Assembly: GCF_023146395.1 (NCBI RefSeq)
Contig: NZ_JAGLCD010000017.1
Coordinates: 1 to 64,000 of the forward strand
Direction: 5' to 3'
Length of the DNA: 64,000 nt
DNA from: Aeromicrobium sp.
GTDB lineage: Bacteria; Actinomycetota; Actinomycetes; Propionibacteriales; Nocardioidaceae
In this document: positions 1 through 8,500 of the stretch, piece after piece
Layout of the letters: each line of letters starts with the position of its first letter
Numbering within the stretch: the first letter of the stretch is position 1
Program-made: the position numbers and the translations under genes
Notes under the pieces: model-generated
Seen by the model: only the letters and a program-made list of their open reading frames with translations
Database searches by the model: none
What the model was told of the DNA's origin: nothing

Positions 1-34
1 GCAACCAACGTGCTGACCGGTTACACCTAGGCCG

Positions 35-283
35 TCAGTCCTGTGGTGCCGCCCGCCGGGCCAGGACCCGGCCCACGGCCTCGAGCGCGTCGTCGAGACG
101 CGCGCCACGGCCCACCGCGACGCCGACCAAGAACGTCGTGAGCGGCGCGGCCGGTCGCACGACGGCGTGCGCGGCGTCACCGGCCAGGTCCAGCACGACG
201 CCGACCTCGACCTCCAGGTCCACGCCGAGCTCGCGACCCACGTCGGCGACCCACGCGGCCAGGACCGTGTCCTGGTCGCTCAC
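35..283 (-). CDS. DUF6457 small protein
   Basis: An 82-residue acidic protein of the DUF6457 type, a family usually found next to mobA-like genes. The function is not established. Its start codon overlaps the last codons of the mobA-like gene upstream (280-283), so the two are translationally coupled and probably belong to molybdenum cofactor metabolism. It has no signal peptide, membrane segment or cysteine. The 34 bases between its stop and the left edge of the window show no recognisable feature. The family call rests on sequence resemblance and context; a role in cofactor handling is inference. Confidence 0.65.
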   Translation of the reverse strand: MSDQDTVLAAWVADVGRELGVDLEVEVGVVLDLAGDAAHAVVRPAAPLTTFLVGVAVGRGARLDDALEAVGRVLARRAAPQD

Positions 284-825
284 AGGTGGATCCCGTGCCG
301 GGCAGCGTCCTCGGGGTGGTCGACGTCGTCGACGCCCACGTGGACCTCGCGCACGGCCAGTCCCGTGACCAGCTCCCGCATGCTTCTCCCCTCCTGCGCG
401 CCGCGCTGCGTGCGTGCCAAGAGCTCCGGGCCGGGGTACATCGCCAGCAGGTGCTGGCGGCGGCCGGTCGGGTCGACCGCGACCGCCGGCTCGCGCAGCG
501 CACGTAGCTGCGCGAACGCCGCCACGACCTCGGGCACGTCACTCGCGAGGACGGCCACGAGGGGGGCCGGGTCGACCAGTGCCGCGAGTCCGGCCGCGAC
601 GGCCGCGGCCGGGCCCGCCCCGGGCGGGTCCTCGACGGCGTGCAGGGCGCCGTCGACCGGCGGTCGGTCGCCGACGACCACGACGCGCCGGGCGTCGGCG
701 ACGGACTCGAGCGCGTGCTCGAGCAGGGTCGAGCCCCGGTGCACCAGCGCCGACTTGTCGATGCCGCCCAGTCGCGACCCGCGGCCGCCCGCCAGCACGA
801 TCGCGTCGAAGACGAGTGGTGTCAT
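280..825 (-). CDS. mobA: Molybdenum cofactor guanylyltransferase, MobA-like
   Basis: A 181-residue nucleotidyltransferase. The N-terminus has the MobA signature LAGGRGSRLGGIDK (residues 11-24), whose glycine loop and lysine bind GTP; a Ser-Asp-Val-Pro motif in the middle matches the metal-binding region. MobA transfers GMP to molybdopterin to give the MGD form used by DMSO-reductase-family enzymes, which fits the nitrate reductase gene a few kilobases away. The start at 825 leaves seven residues before the signature strand and has a CATGAT hexamer 7 nt upstream; an ATG at 837 in the same frame is an alternative. It is divergent from moeA, and its stop overlaps the DUF6457 start. A related enzyme such as MocA is possible but less likely. 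Confidence 0.8.
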   Translation of the reverse strand: MTPLVFDAIVLAGGRGSRLGGIDKSALVHRGSTLLEHALESVADARRVVVVGDRPPVDGALHAVEDPPGAGPAAAVAAGLAALVDPAPLVAVLASDVPEVVAAFAQLRALREPAVAVDPTGRRQHLLAMYPGPELLARTQRGAQEGRSMRELVTGLAVREVHVGVDDVDHPEDAARHGIHL

Positions 826-897
826 GATGCTGATCATGCCCGATCCGTCACGCGCGAGCGCCGTCATCACCCGGAGCAGGCCGACGAGGTGGACCGC

Positions 898-2148
898 GTG
901 ATTCCCGCCGACTCCCTGGTCGAGGTCGAGGAGCACCAGGCGCGCATCCTCGACGCTGTTGTCCGGCTGACGACCGAGCGGGTCGACCTGCGGTCCGCGG
1001 CGGGACGCACGCTGGCCGCCGACGTGCTCGCCGCTCGCGACGTGCCGACGTTCGACAACTCGGCCATGGACGGGTTCGCGGTCCGGTTCGACGACGTCGC
1101 CGGCGTCGCGCCGGGACGCCCCGTCGTCCTGGAGGTCGTGGCCGACGTGCCGGCCGGGTCCTCCCTGGACCCCGCCCTGCTGCCGGGGCAGGCCGTCCGG
1201 ATCATGACAGGCGCCGCCGTCCCCAGTCAGGCCGACACCGTGGTCGCGTTCGAGGACACGCAGGAGGGCCTGTCAGACGGCTCGGGACGCATCACCGTGC
1301 TCGCCGCACCCCGGGAGCGCGGCCGCCACGTGCGTCGTCGAGGCGAGGACGTCGCCGCCGGCGACCTCCTGCTGCGGGCGGGCACGCGCCTAGGGGCGAT
1401 GCAGGTCGCCGCGGCACTCTCGGTCGGGCACGTCGCCATCGAGGTCGCCCGCACCCCGCGCGTCGCGATCCTGTCGACGGGTGACGAGCTCGTCACGGAC
1501 GGCTCGGACCTGGCACCCGGCCAGATCCCGGAGTCGAACGGACCCATGCTCGCCGACCTCGCCCGGTCGGCCGACGCCACGGTCGTCCGGACGGGATCGG
1601 TCGACGACGACGACGCGTCGCTCCTGCGGGTCATCGATGAGCTCTCCGGGACCGCCGACGTCATCGTCCTGACAGGAGGTGTCGGCACGGGTGCCCACGA
1701 CGTCGTGAAGTCGGCGCTCGGCAGCGCGGGCCTGATGGACTTCCTCCGGGTGCGGATGCAGCCGGGCAAACCGCAGGGCTTCGGCGTCACGGCGACCGGG
1801 CAGCTCCTGTTCGGCCTACCGGGCAATCCGGTCAGTGCCGCCGTGTCGTGGGAGGTCTTCGTCCGGCCCGCACTTCTCGCCCTCCAGGGACGGTCGGGGC
1901 CGTCCCACCGGAAGGTCCGGCTCCGCGCCGCCACGGCCTGGCCCTCGCCGCCGGAGCGACGACAGTACGTCCCGGTCACGCTCGACACGACCGACCCCGC
2001 CGCCTGGCAGGTCCGCCCCGCGTCGTCGGGCCACTCCGGGTCCCACCTCGTCGGTTCGCTGGCGCGTGCCGACGCGTGGGCCGTGGTCCCGGCCGGCGTC
2101 GACCGCGTGGAGGCAGGCGCCCTCGTCGAGGTCATGCTGACCGTCTGA
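898..2148 (+). CDS. moeA: Molybdopterin molybdotransferase MoeA
   Basis: About 416 residues, the normal length for MoeA, which inserts molybdate into adenylylated molybdopterin. Visible landmarks are the N-terminal AMDGFAV, the central MoCF-binding domain with LTGGVGTGAHD, the MQPGKPQGFG segment and the GLPGNPVSAAVSWEVFVRP segment before the C-terminal beta-barrel domain. The start is uncertain: the frame is open far upstream, and I prefer the GTG at 898, with GTG 889 as an alternative, because homology begins just after it. Divergent from mobA; the space 826-897 must hold both promoters. Convergent with nirD, with 16 bases between stops. Its product would serve the NasA nitrate reductase in this window. 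Confidence 0.88.
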   Translation: MIPADSLVEVEEHQARILDAVVRLTTERVDLRSAAGRTLAADVLAARDVPTFDNSAMDGFAVRFDDVAGVAPGRPVVLEVVADVPAGSSLDPALLPGQAVRIMTGAAVPSQADTVVAFEDTQEGLSDGSGRITVLAAPRERGRHVRRRGEDVAAGDLLLRAGTRLGAMQVAAALSVGHVAIEVARTPRVAILSTGDELVTDGSDLAPGQIPESNGPMLADLARSADATVVRTGSVDDDDASLLRVIDELSGTADVIVLTGGVGTGAHDVVKSALGSAGLMDFLRVRMQPGKPQGFGVTATGQLLFGLPGNPVSAAVSWEVFVRPALLALQGRSGPSHRKVRLRAATAWPSPPERRQYVPVTLDTTDPAAWQVRPASSGHSGSHLVGSLARADAWAVVPAGVDRVEAGALVEVMLTV

Positions 2149-2164
2149 GCGCCGCTCCGCCAGG

Positions 2165-2521
2165 TCATGGGGCTGATGCGGTCGCTGCCTCCACGTGCAC
2201 CACACCGTCGCGCACCACGACCGGGTGCACCGCGACCCGCACGCTCTCGTCGTCGAGACACAGCCCCGTCCGGAGGTCGAAGACCTGTTTGTGCAGAGGC
2301 GAGGCCACCACGTCACGGTCGCCGCGGGTCCCCACGATGCCGCGCGACAGCACCGACGCCTGACCGAACGGATCGAAGTTGTCCAGGGCGAACACGTCGT
2401 CGGCGTACGTGCGGAACACCGCGACGACCTCGCCGTCGACCAGGGCCGTGACCCCGCCCTCGCGGTCGATGTCGTCCAGTCGGCAGATCGCGACGAGCCG
2501 CTGCATCGACGGGGCGGTCAC
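2165..2521 (-). CDS. nirD: Nitrite reductase small subunit NirD
   Basis: A 118-residue Rieske-fold protein, the small subunit of assimilatory NADH-nitrite reductase. As is usual in NirD, the Cys/His ligands of a Rieske cluster are missing: the first ligand region reads DNFDPFGQAS and the second SPLHKQVFDL, so it should not bind an iron-sulfur cluster. The start ATG overlaps the nirB stop (ATGA, 2518-2521), which indicates coupled synthesis of the two subunits. It is the last gene of the nitrate operon and is convergent with moeA. Confidence 0.92.
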   Translation of the reverse strand: MTAPSMQRLVAICRLDDIDREGGVTALVDGEVVAVFRTYADDVFALDNFDPFGQASVLSRGIVGTRGDRDVVASPLHKQVFDLRTGLCLDDESVRVAVHPVVVRDGVVHVEAATASAP

Positions 2522-5070
2522 GGCCGACCCACCGGGATCGAGGTCCCCAAAGAGACCGGACCCAGAGACACGGGGCCCGTGCTGGCCTCCGGCACGATCT
2601 GGTCCCGTGTGCTGCCGAAGCTGATGTTCGGGTCAGGGGTGTCGGGCGCGTTGACGAACGACACGAACCGGCGCAGCTTCTCCGGGTCCTCGATCGTGGC
2701 CTTCCACTCGTCGACGTAGGTGTCGACGTGGCGGGCCATCGCCTCCTCCAGCTCCGTGCCCAGCCCCAGGGCGTCGTCGACGACGACCTCGCGCACACGG
2801 TCGAGCCCGCCCTCCAGGCTGTCGATCCACGTCGACGTGCGCTGCAGACGGTCGGCCGTGCGGATGTAGTACATGAGGAACCGGTCGATCATCCGCACGA
2901 GCTCGTTGTCGTCGAGGTCCCCGGCGAGCAGCTGGGCGTGCGCGGGCACCGCGCCACCGTTGCCACCGACGTAGAGGTTCCACCCCTTCTCGGTTGCGAT
3001 CACGCCGAAGTCCTTGCCGCGCGCCTCGGCGCACTCGCGGGCACAGCCGGAGACGCCACCCTTGAGCTTGTGCGGCGAGCGCAGCCCTCGATACCGCAGC
3101 TCCAGCGCGATCGCCATCGCGACCGAGTCCTGTACACCGAAGCGGCACCACGACGACCCCACGCACGACTTCACGGTGCGCAACGCCTTGCCGTACGCGT
3201 GCCCGGACTCGAACCCGGCGTCGACGAGCCGCTTCCAGATCGCCGGGAGCTGCTCGGTCCGCGCGCCGAACAGGTCGATCCGCTGCCCGCCGGTGATCTT
3301 GGTGTAGAGCCCGAAGTCCCGCGCGACCTCACCGATCACGATGAGCTTCTCGGGGGTGATCTCCCCGCCCGGGATCCGCGGCACGACCGAGTACGTGCCA
3401 TTGCGCTGGATGTTGGCCAGGAACGCGTCGTTGGTGTCCTGCAGGACACGACGGTCAGGTGCGAGCACGTGGCCGTTGAGCTGGCTCGCCAGGACGCTGG
3501 CGACGACCGGCCGGCACACGTCGCAGCCGCGGCCACGTCCGTGCGCCTCGACGATCTCGTCGAACGTCCGGTAGCCATGGACCAGCACGACGTCGAACAG
3601 TTCGGCGCGGGTCATCGCGAAGTGCTCGCACAGCGACCGGTCGACGACCTTGCCCTGCGACGCGAAGTAGTCCTCGACGATCTTCTTGACCTGCGGCTTG
3701 CACGAGCCGCACGTCGATCCGGCCGTCGTGCAGGTCGTGACGCAGGCTGCGGACTCGCAACCGCCCTCGACCGCGCCCTCGATGTCGTCCTTCGTGACGG
3801 TGTTGCACGAGCACACGACGGCCTCGGCCGGCAACGTGACGCCCGGCGCGCCACTCGACGCCGGCAGGATGAGCTCCTCGGGGTTCTTCGGGAGCTCGAT
3901 CCGACTCGAGACCATCGCACGCAAGGTGCCGTAGGCGCTCGCGTCACCGACCAGGACGCCGCCGAGCAGGTGACGTCCGTCGTCGCTGATGACGAGCTTC
4001 TTGTAGACCCCGGCGACGGCGTCGGAGAACACCAGGTCGATGCTGCCCTCGGTCGTGCCGTGGGCGTCGCCGAAGCTCGCGACGTCGACCCCGAGCAGCT
4101 TGAGCTTGGTCGACATGTCGGCGCCCGTGAAGGTGCCGGCACCTTCGAGCAGGGCGTCGACCGCGATCTCGGCCATCGTGTAGCCCGGCGCGACGAGGCC
4201 GTACATACGGCCCTGGTGCGCCGCGCACTCCCCAATGGCCCAGACGTGCGGATCGCTCGTGCGGAGCTGGTCGTCGACCGCGACCCCACCGCGCTCGGCC
4301 ACCGCGAGCCCGGCCTGCCGTGCGAGCTGGTCGCGCGGACGGACACCCGCGGAGAAGACGACGACATCCAGCGGCACGGTCTCACCACCCGCGAACGTGA
4401 TGCCCGTGACGTGCTCCTCGCCCTCGATGCGCTCGGTCGCGACGCCCGTGTGGATCGTGAGGCCGAGCTTCTCGACGTGGCGACCCAGGATGCGCCCGCC
4501 CGCCTCGTCGACCTGCGCCGACATCAGGCGCGGGTTCATCTCGACGACGTGGGTGTCGAGGCCGAGCTGGCGCAGCGCATTGGCGGCCTCGAGACCCAGC
4601 AGGCCGCCGCCGATCACGACGCCGGTGCTGGCACGGGCCGCCGCGTCCCGGATGGCCTCGAGGTCCTCGATCGTGCGGTAGACGAACGCGCCCTCGAGGT
4701 CGTGACCCGGGACGGGCGGCACGAAGGGTGCCGATCCGGTCGCGAGCACGAGCTCGTCGTAGCCGATCGTCTCCCCGTCGTCGAGCGAGACCGTGCGGGA
4801 CGCCACGTCGAGTTCCGCGACGTTCGTGCCGAGCCGCAGTGTGACGCGGGGGTCCTCGTAGTCGCCGGACGGCAGCAGGCTGAGAGCGTCGGCGCCGACC
4901 TCGAAGAACGACGTCAGCGCGACGCGGTCGTACGCCGCGCGCGACTCTGCACCGAGGACGACGATGTCGTACGTCTCGGACAGTCCGCGTTCGACCGCGG
5001 CTTGCACGAAGCGGTGGCCGACCATTCCGTGGCCGACCACGACGAGGCGCTTGCGCAGGTGTGGACTCAT
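2518..5070 (-). CDS. nirB: Nitrite reductase [NAD(P)H] large subunit NirB
   Basis: An 850-residue enzyme that reduces nitrite to ammonium with six electrons from NAD(P)H. Domains in order: FAD/NAD-binding reductase module beginning with VVVGHGMVGH (residues 10-19) with a second GGGLLGLEAA loop; BFD-like [2Fe-2S] module with CSCN and CGSC pairs near residues 420-460; two ferredoxin-like and one siroheme/[4Fe-4S] half-domain with CVGSSWC (about 635) and GCAREC (about 680). Start choice: ATG 5079 overlaps the upstream stop (ATGA), but ATG 5070 has the ribosome-binding site AAGGG at the right distance, so 5070 is used. It follows a paralogous FAD reductase gene and overlaps nirD. Confidence 0.95.
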   Translation of the reverse strand: MSPHLRKRLVVVGHGMVGHRFVQAAVERGLSETYDIVVLGAESRAAYDRVALTSFFEVGADALSLLPSGDYEDPRVTLRLGTNVAELDVASRTVSLDDGETIGYDELVLATGSAPFVPPVPGHDLEGAFVYRTIEDLEAIRDAAARASTGVVIGGGLLGLEAANALRQLGLDTHVVEMNPRLMSAQVDEAGGRILGRHVEKLGLTIHTGVATERIEGEEHVTGITFAGGETVPLDVVVFSAGVRPRDQLARQAGLAVAERGGVAVDDQLRTSDPHVWAIGECAAHQGRMYGLVAPGYTMAEIAVDALLEGAGTFTGADMSTKLKLLGVDVASFGDAHGTTEGSIDLVFSDAVAGVYKKLVISDDGRHLLGGVLVGDASAYGTLRAMVSSRIELPKNPEELILPASSGAPGVTLPAEAVVCSCNTVTKDDIEGAVEGGCESAACVTTCTTAGSTCGSCKPQVKKIVEDYFASQGKVVDRSLCEHFAMTRAELFDVVLVHGYRTFDEIVEAHGRGRGCDVCRPVVASVLASQLNGHVLAPDRRVLQDTNDAFLANIQRNGTYSVVPRIPGGEITPEKLIVIGEVARDFGLYTKITGGQRIDLFGARTEQLPAIWKRLVDAGFESGHAYGKALRTVKSCVGSSWCRFGVQDSVAMAIALELRYRGLRSPHKLKGGVSGCARECAEARGKDFGVIATEKGWNLYVGGNGGAVPAHAQLLAGDLDDNELVRMIDRFLMYYIRTADRLQRTSTWIDSLEGGLDRVREVVVDDALGLGTELEEAMARHVDTYVDEWKATIEDPEKLRRFVSFVNAPDTPDPNISFGSTRDQIVPEASTGPVSLGPVSLGTSIPVGRP

Positions 5071-5075
5071 CGGTT

Positions 5076-6443
5076 TCATCCCTTCACCAGTTGAGAGAGC
5101 AGGTTCGTGCAGGTCGAGAGGCAGCCACCGCAGCCGGTCGTGGCCCGGGTGGTCTCGCGCAGCTCCTCGAGCGAGGAGCACGCCCGGACGCGGCCGACGC
5201 TGACCCCGGCGCATGCGCAGACCTCGGCGTCGTCGGGCAGCTCGGGCGGCGCCGAGGGGCGGGGGGTCATCAGGAGCTCGCCCGGCTCGCCGGCCGCGAG
5301 GACCGTGCGCTGGTCGAAGGCCTGCGTGATCAGGCCGACGCGGGAGAGGTCGCCGACCAGCGTCGCGGCGACCACGACTCCACCGTCGACGACGAGCTTC
5401 TTGTGCGTGCCGGTCACGGGGTTGGAGACCTCGACGACCTCGCCCTGAGCGGTCTCGGGCTCCCCCAGGACGGCGACGTCCAGGTCGGTCGCCCGCAGGC
5501 GCGCCACCGTGCGGTGACCCGTGTACGTCGCGGGTGACCCGGCGAACCGGTCGCCCAGGATCCGGGCCTGCTCCCAGGCCGGCGGGACAAGACCGGGCGT
5601 GCGACCGGAGTGCTCCGCGCAGTCGCCAATCGCGAAGATGCGCGGGTCGGACGTCGCGAGCGTGTCGTCGACGACGACGCCACGCGCGGTGACGAGCCCG
5701 GCCGCGTTGGCCAAGCGGATGCGCGGGCGGCTTCCGGCGGTCAGCACGACGAGGTCGGCGTCGAGCTCGTAGCCGTTGTCGAGACGCAGCCCCGACGGGG
5801 TCAACCGGGTCGCCCGGACGCCGACGTAGACCGCCGTGCCGAGCTGCTCGAGGCTGCGCGCCAGGATACGGCCGGCCTGCGGGTCGACCTGGCGTCGCAG
5901 GACGTGGTCGCCGACCTCGACGAGCTCGGCGCGCATCCCCCGGACGCTCAGCGCACGGGCGACCTGGAGGCCGAGCAGCCCGCCGCCGACGATCAGCGCG
6001 CTGGAGGACGCCGAGGCGGCGGCGATCAGACGGTCGCAGTCGGCCAGGGTGCGGAACGCGTGCACGCGCTCGTCCATGACCCCGTCGGCGTCGACCAGGC
6101 CCCGGATCGGCGGCAGCTCGGGGACGCTGCCGATCGCCAGCACGAGCCGGTCGTAGGGCACCCGCTCACCGTCGGCGAGCTCGACCTCCTGCACGCTGCG
6201 GTGGATCGCGACGACACCGGCGCCCAGACGCAGGTCGACCGCGTGCGCCGCGTACCAGTTCGCGCTCCGCAGCGAGATCGCCCCGGGACGGTGGGAGCCC
6301 TCGAGCACCGCCGACAGCAGGATCCGGTTGTACGGCGTGCAGGTCTCCTCGCCCAGCACGGTCACGTCCGACACACCGTGCTCGACGAGTCGCTCGACGA
6401 GGGCCACGGCCGCCATCCCGTTGCCGATGACGACGGTCCTCAT
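5076..6443 (-). CDS. FAD-dependent reductase with BFD-like [2Fe-2S] domain (nitrate reductase electron-transfer component)
   Basis: A 455-residue flavoprotein homologous to the N-terminal half of the NirB next to it. It starts VVIGNGMAAVAL (FAD loop), has a central GGGLLGLQVARAL NAD loop, an IFAIGDCAEH FAD-closing motif, and ends with a BFD-like cluster module (CACAG about 409, CGGCLSTC about 437). It has no siroheme domain, so it cannot reduce nitrite itself. Lying between nasA and nirB, it most likely carries electrons from NAD(P)H to the NasA nitrate reductase, as NasB/NasC-type subunits do. The start ATG 6443 has GAGGGG 7 nt upstream. Eleven bases separate it from the nasA stop. The electron-transfer role is inference from context and domain content. 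Confidence 0.82.
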   Translation of the reverse strand: MRTVVIGNGMAAVALVERLVEHGVSDVTVLGEETCTPYNRILLSAVLEGSHRPGAISLRSANWYAAHAVDLRLGAGVVAIHRSVQEVELADGERVPYDRLVLAIGSVPELPPIRGLVDADGVMDERVHAFRTLADCDRLIAAASASSSALIVGGGLLGLQVARALSVRGMRAELVEVGDHVLRRQVDPQAGRILARSLEQLGTAVYVGVRATRLTPSGLRLDNGYELDADLVVLTAGSRPRIRLANAAGLVTARGVVVDDTLATSDPRIFAIGDCAEHSGRTPGLVPPAWEQARILGDRFAGSPATYTGHRTVARLRATDLDVAVLGEPETAQGEVVEVSNPVTGTHKKLVVDGGVVVAATLVGDLSRVGLITQAFDQRTVLAAGEPGELLMTPRPSAPPELPDDAEVCACAGVSVGRVRACSSLEELRETTRATTGCGGCLSTCTNLLSQLVKG

Positions 6444-6454
6444 GTCGTCACCCC

Positions 6455-8500
6455 TCACGTCGACACCACGGCGGCGCACACCTTGAACTCGGGCATGCCG
6501 CTCGACGGGTCGAGCGCGTCCGACGTGAGCCGGTTGGCCCCGAGCCAGTGGAACGGGACAAAGATCGTGTCGGGCCGGATCGTCTCGACGACCCGGGCAG
6601 GGGCCCGCAGGACACCGCGTCGCGTGCGCACCGACACCGGGTCGCCGTCGTGGGCGCCGACCCGGAGAGCGAGGAACGGGTGCAGCTCGACGAACGGACC
6701 CGTGTCGGGCAGGTCCTTGATCCGCCGCGTCTGCGCACCGGACTGGTACTGGGCGAGCACGCGCCCGGTCGTCAGGTGCACGGGGAACTCGCCGTCGACC
6801 GGCTCGACGGGACCCGTGTGGTCGACCGCGACGAAGCGGGCCCGTCCGTCCGCGTGGAAGAAGGACTCCTCGAACAGGCGCGGGGTCCCGGGGTGATCGG
6901 CATCGGGGCACGGCCAGAACACGCCGTCCTCGGCGCGGATACGCGCGTAGTCGATCCCCGCGTAGTCGGCCCGACCGCCGGCGCTCGCCCGGCGGAGCTC
7001 GTCGAAGACCTCCTCGGGATCGGTCGGCCACGTCGACGCGGCACCGAGACGCTCGGCGATGCCAGCCATGAGCTCGAGGTCGGACCGCACGCCCTCGGTC
7101 GGCGTCACGGCCTGCTGGCGCAGGATGACGCGTCCCTCGAGATTCGTCATGGTTCCGGTCTCCTCGGACCACTGCGTCACAGGAAGCACGACGTCGGCCA
7201 GGGCTGCGGTCTCGCTCATGACGATGTCGGCCACGACGAGCAGGTCGAGCGCGGCGAGACGTTCGGCGACGCGCGCCGTGTGGGGCGCCGACACTGCGAT
7301 GTTGGAGCCCAGCACGAGCAGGCTGCGCGGCCCGCCGTCGGTGCCCAGGCTCATGAGCAGCTCGTAGGCCGAGAGGCCCTTGCCGGGCAGGCTGTCGGGA
7401 TCGACGCCCCAGACTCCCGCGACATGGGCCCGGGCGGCCGGGTCGTCGATCATGCGGTAGCCCGGCAGCTGGTCGGCCTTCTGGCCGTGCTCGCGGCCGC
7501 CCTGGCCGTTGCCCTGGCCGGTCAGACAGCCGTACCCCGCGAAGGGCCGGCCCGGCAGGCCCAGCGCCAGGGAGAGATTGACCCACGCCAGCACCGTGGC
7601 GGTGCCGTCGGCGTGCTGCTCGGCACCCCGGGCGGTCATGACCATGACACGGGGCGAGCTCATGAGGAGGCCGGCGAGCTCACGCAGCTGAGCGACGGCG
7701 ACGCCCGTCACGCGCTCCACCCGCTCGGGCCACCACGCCGCCGCGGCGGCCCGGACGTCGTCGAAGCCCGATGTGCGGGCCGCGACGTACTCCTCGTCGA
7801 CGCCCCCGGCGGCGTCGACGAGGTGCAACAACCCCAGGGCGAGCGGGAGATCGGTACCCGGCACGGGCTGCACGTGCACGTCGGCGCGATCGGCCGTGAG
7901 CGTGCGCCGCGGGTCGACGACCACGACGTGGGCACCGCGCTGCCGGGCGCGGTCGAGATGACGCACCGCCGGCGGCATCGTCTCGGCGAGGTTCGACCCC
8001 ACCAGGACCACGACGTCGGCCTGCTCGACGTCAGCCAGGGGGAACGGCAGCCCCCGGTCGACCCCGAACGCCTGGTTGCCGGCACTCGCGGCCGACGACA
8101 TGCACCAGCGGCCGTTGTAGTCGATCATCCGCGTGCCCAGGGCGACCCGTGCGAGCTTGCCCAGCTGGTACGCCTTCTCGTTGGTCAGACCCCCACCGCC
8201 GAACACCGCGTTCGCATCGGCACCGTGCTCGTCACGGATCGCCGCGAGCCGTTCCGCCACGACGTCGAGGGCCTCGTCCCACGACACCGCCGACCACACG
8301 TCCGTGGCCCGGTCTCGCACGAGCGGCGTCGTGAGCCGCTCGCGCGAGCCGCGCAGTCCCATGGCGGTCCAGCCCTTGCGGCACAGCGCACCCTCGTTGA
8401 CCGGGAAGTCCTCGCGGGCCTGCACCTCCAGACGGCGACCCTCACGGACGAGGGTCATGCCGCACTGGAGGCTGCAGTACGGGCAGTGGGTGTCGGTCAC
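6455..8500 (-). CDS. nasA: Assimilatory nitrate reductase catalytic subunit NasA
   Basis: A 681-residue molybdopterin oxidoreductase. The N-terminal [4Fe-4S] motif is C6-x2-C9-x3-C13 ... C40 (THCPYCSLQC and GALCRKG). The segment RWCMSSAAS near residue 132 holds the cysteine that ligates molybdenum in the NarB/NasA clade. There is no signal peptide or Tat motif, so the enzyme is cytoplasmic and assimilatory, and it lacks the long C-terminal extension with flavodoxin/BFD modules seen in some homologues; that function is supplied by the separate reductase gene downstream. The start is GTG 8500, directly adjacent to the narK stop. It needs bis-MGD, whose genes mobA and moeA lie at the left end of the window. 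Confidence 0.92.
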   Translation of the reverse strand: MTDTHCPYCSLQCGMTLVREGRRLEVQAREDFPVNEGALCRKGWTAMGLRGSRERLTTPLVRDRATDVWSAVSWDEALDVVAERLAAIRDEHGADANAVFGGGGLTNEKAYQLGKLARVALGTRMIDYNGRWCMSSAASAGNQAFGVDRGLPFPLADVEQADVVVLVGSNLAETMPPAVRHLDRARQRGAHVVVVDPRRTLTADRADVHVQPVPGTDLPLALGLLHLVDAAGGVDEEYVAARTSGFDDVRAAAAAWWPERVERVTGVAVAQLRELAGLLMSSPRVMVMTARGAEQHADGTATVLAWVNLSLALGLPGRPFAGYGCLTGQGNGQGGREHGQKADQLPGYRMIDDPAARAHVAGVWGVDPDSLPGKGLSAYELLMSLGTDGGPRSLLVLGSNIAVSAPHTARVAERLAALDLLVVADIVMSETAALADVVLPVTQWSEETGTMTNLEGRVILRQQAVTPTEGVRSDLELMAGIAERLGAASTWPTDPEEVFDELRRASAGGRADYAGIDYARIRAEDGVFWPCPDADHPGTPRLFEESFFHADGRARFVAVDHTGPVEPVDGEFPVHLTTGRVLAQYQSGAQTRRIKDLPDTGPFVELHPFLALRVGAHDGDPVSVRTRRGVLRAPARVVETIRPDTIFVPFHWLGANRLTSDALDPSSGMPEFKVCAAVVST

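Noticed and set aside
826-897. Molybdenum cofactor riboswitch before moeA
   Set aside because: The divergent gap is only about 70 bases and shows no multi-stem structure of the Moco RNA.
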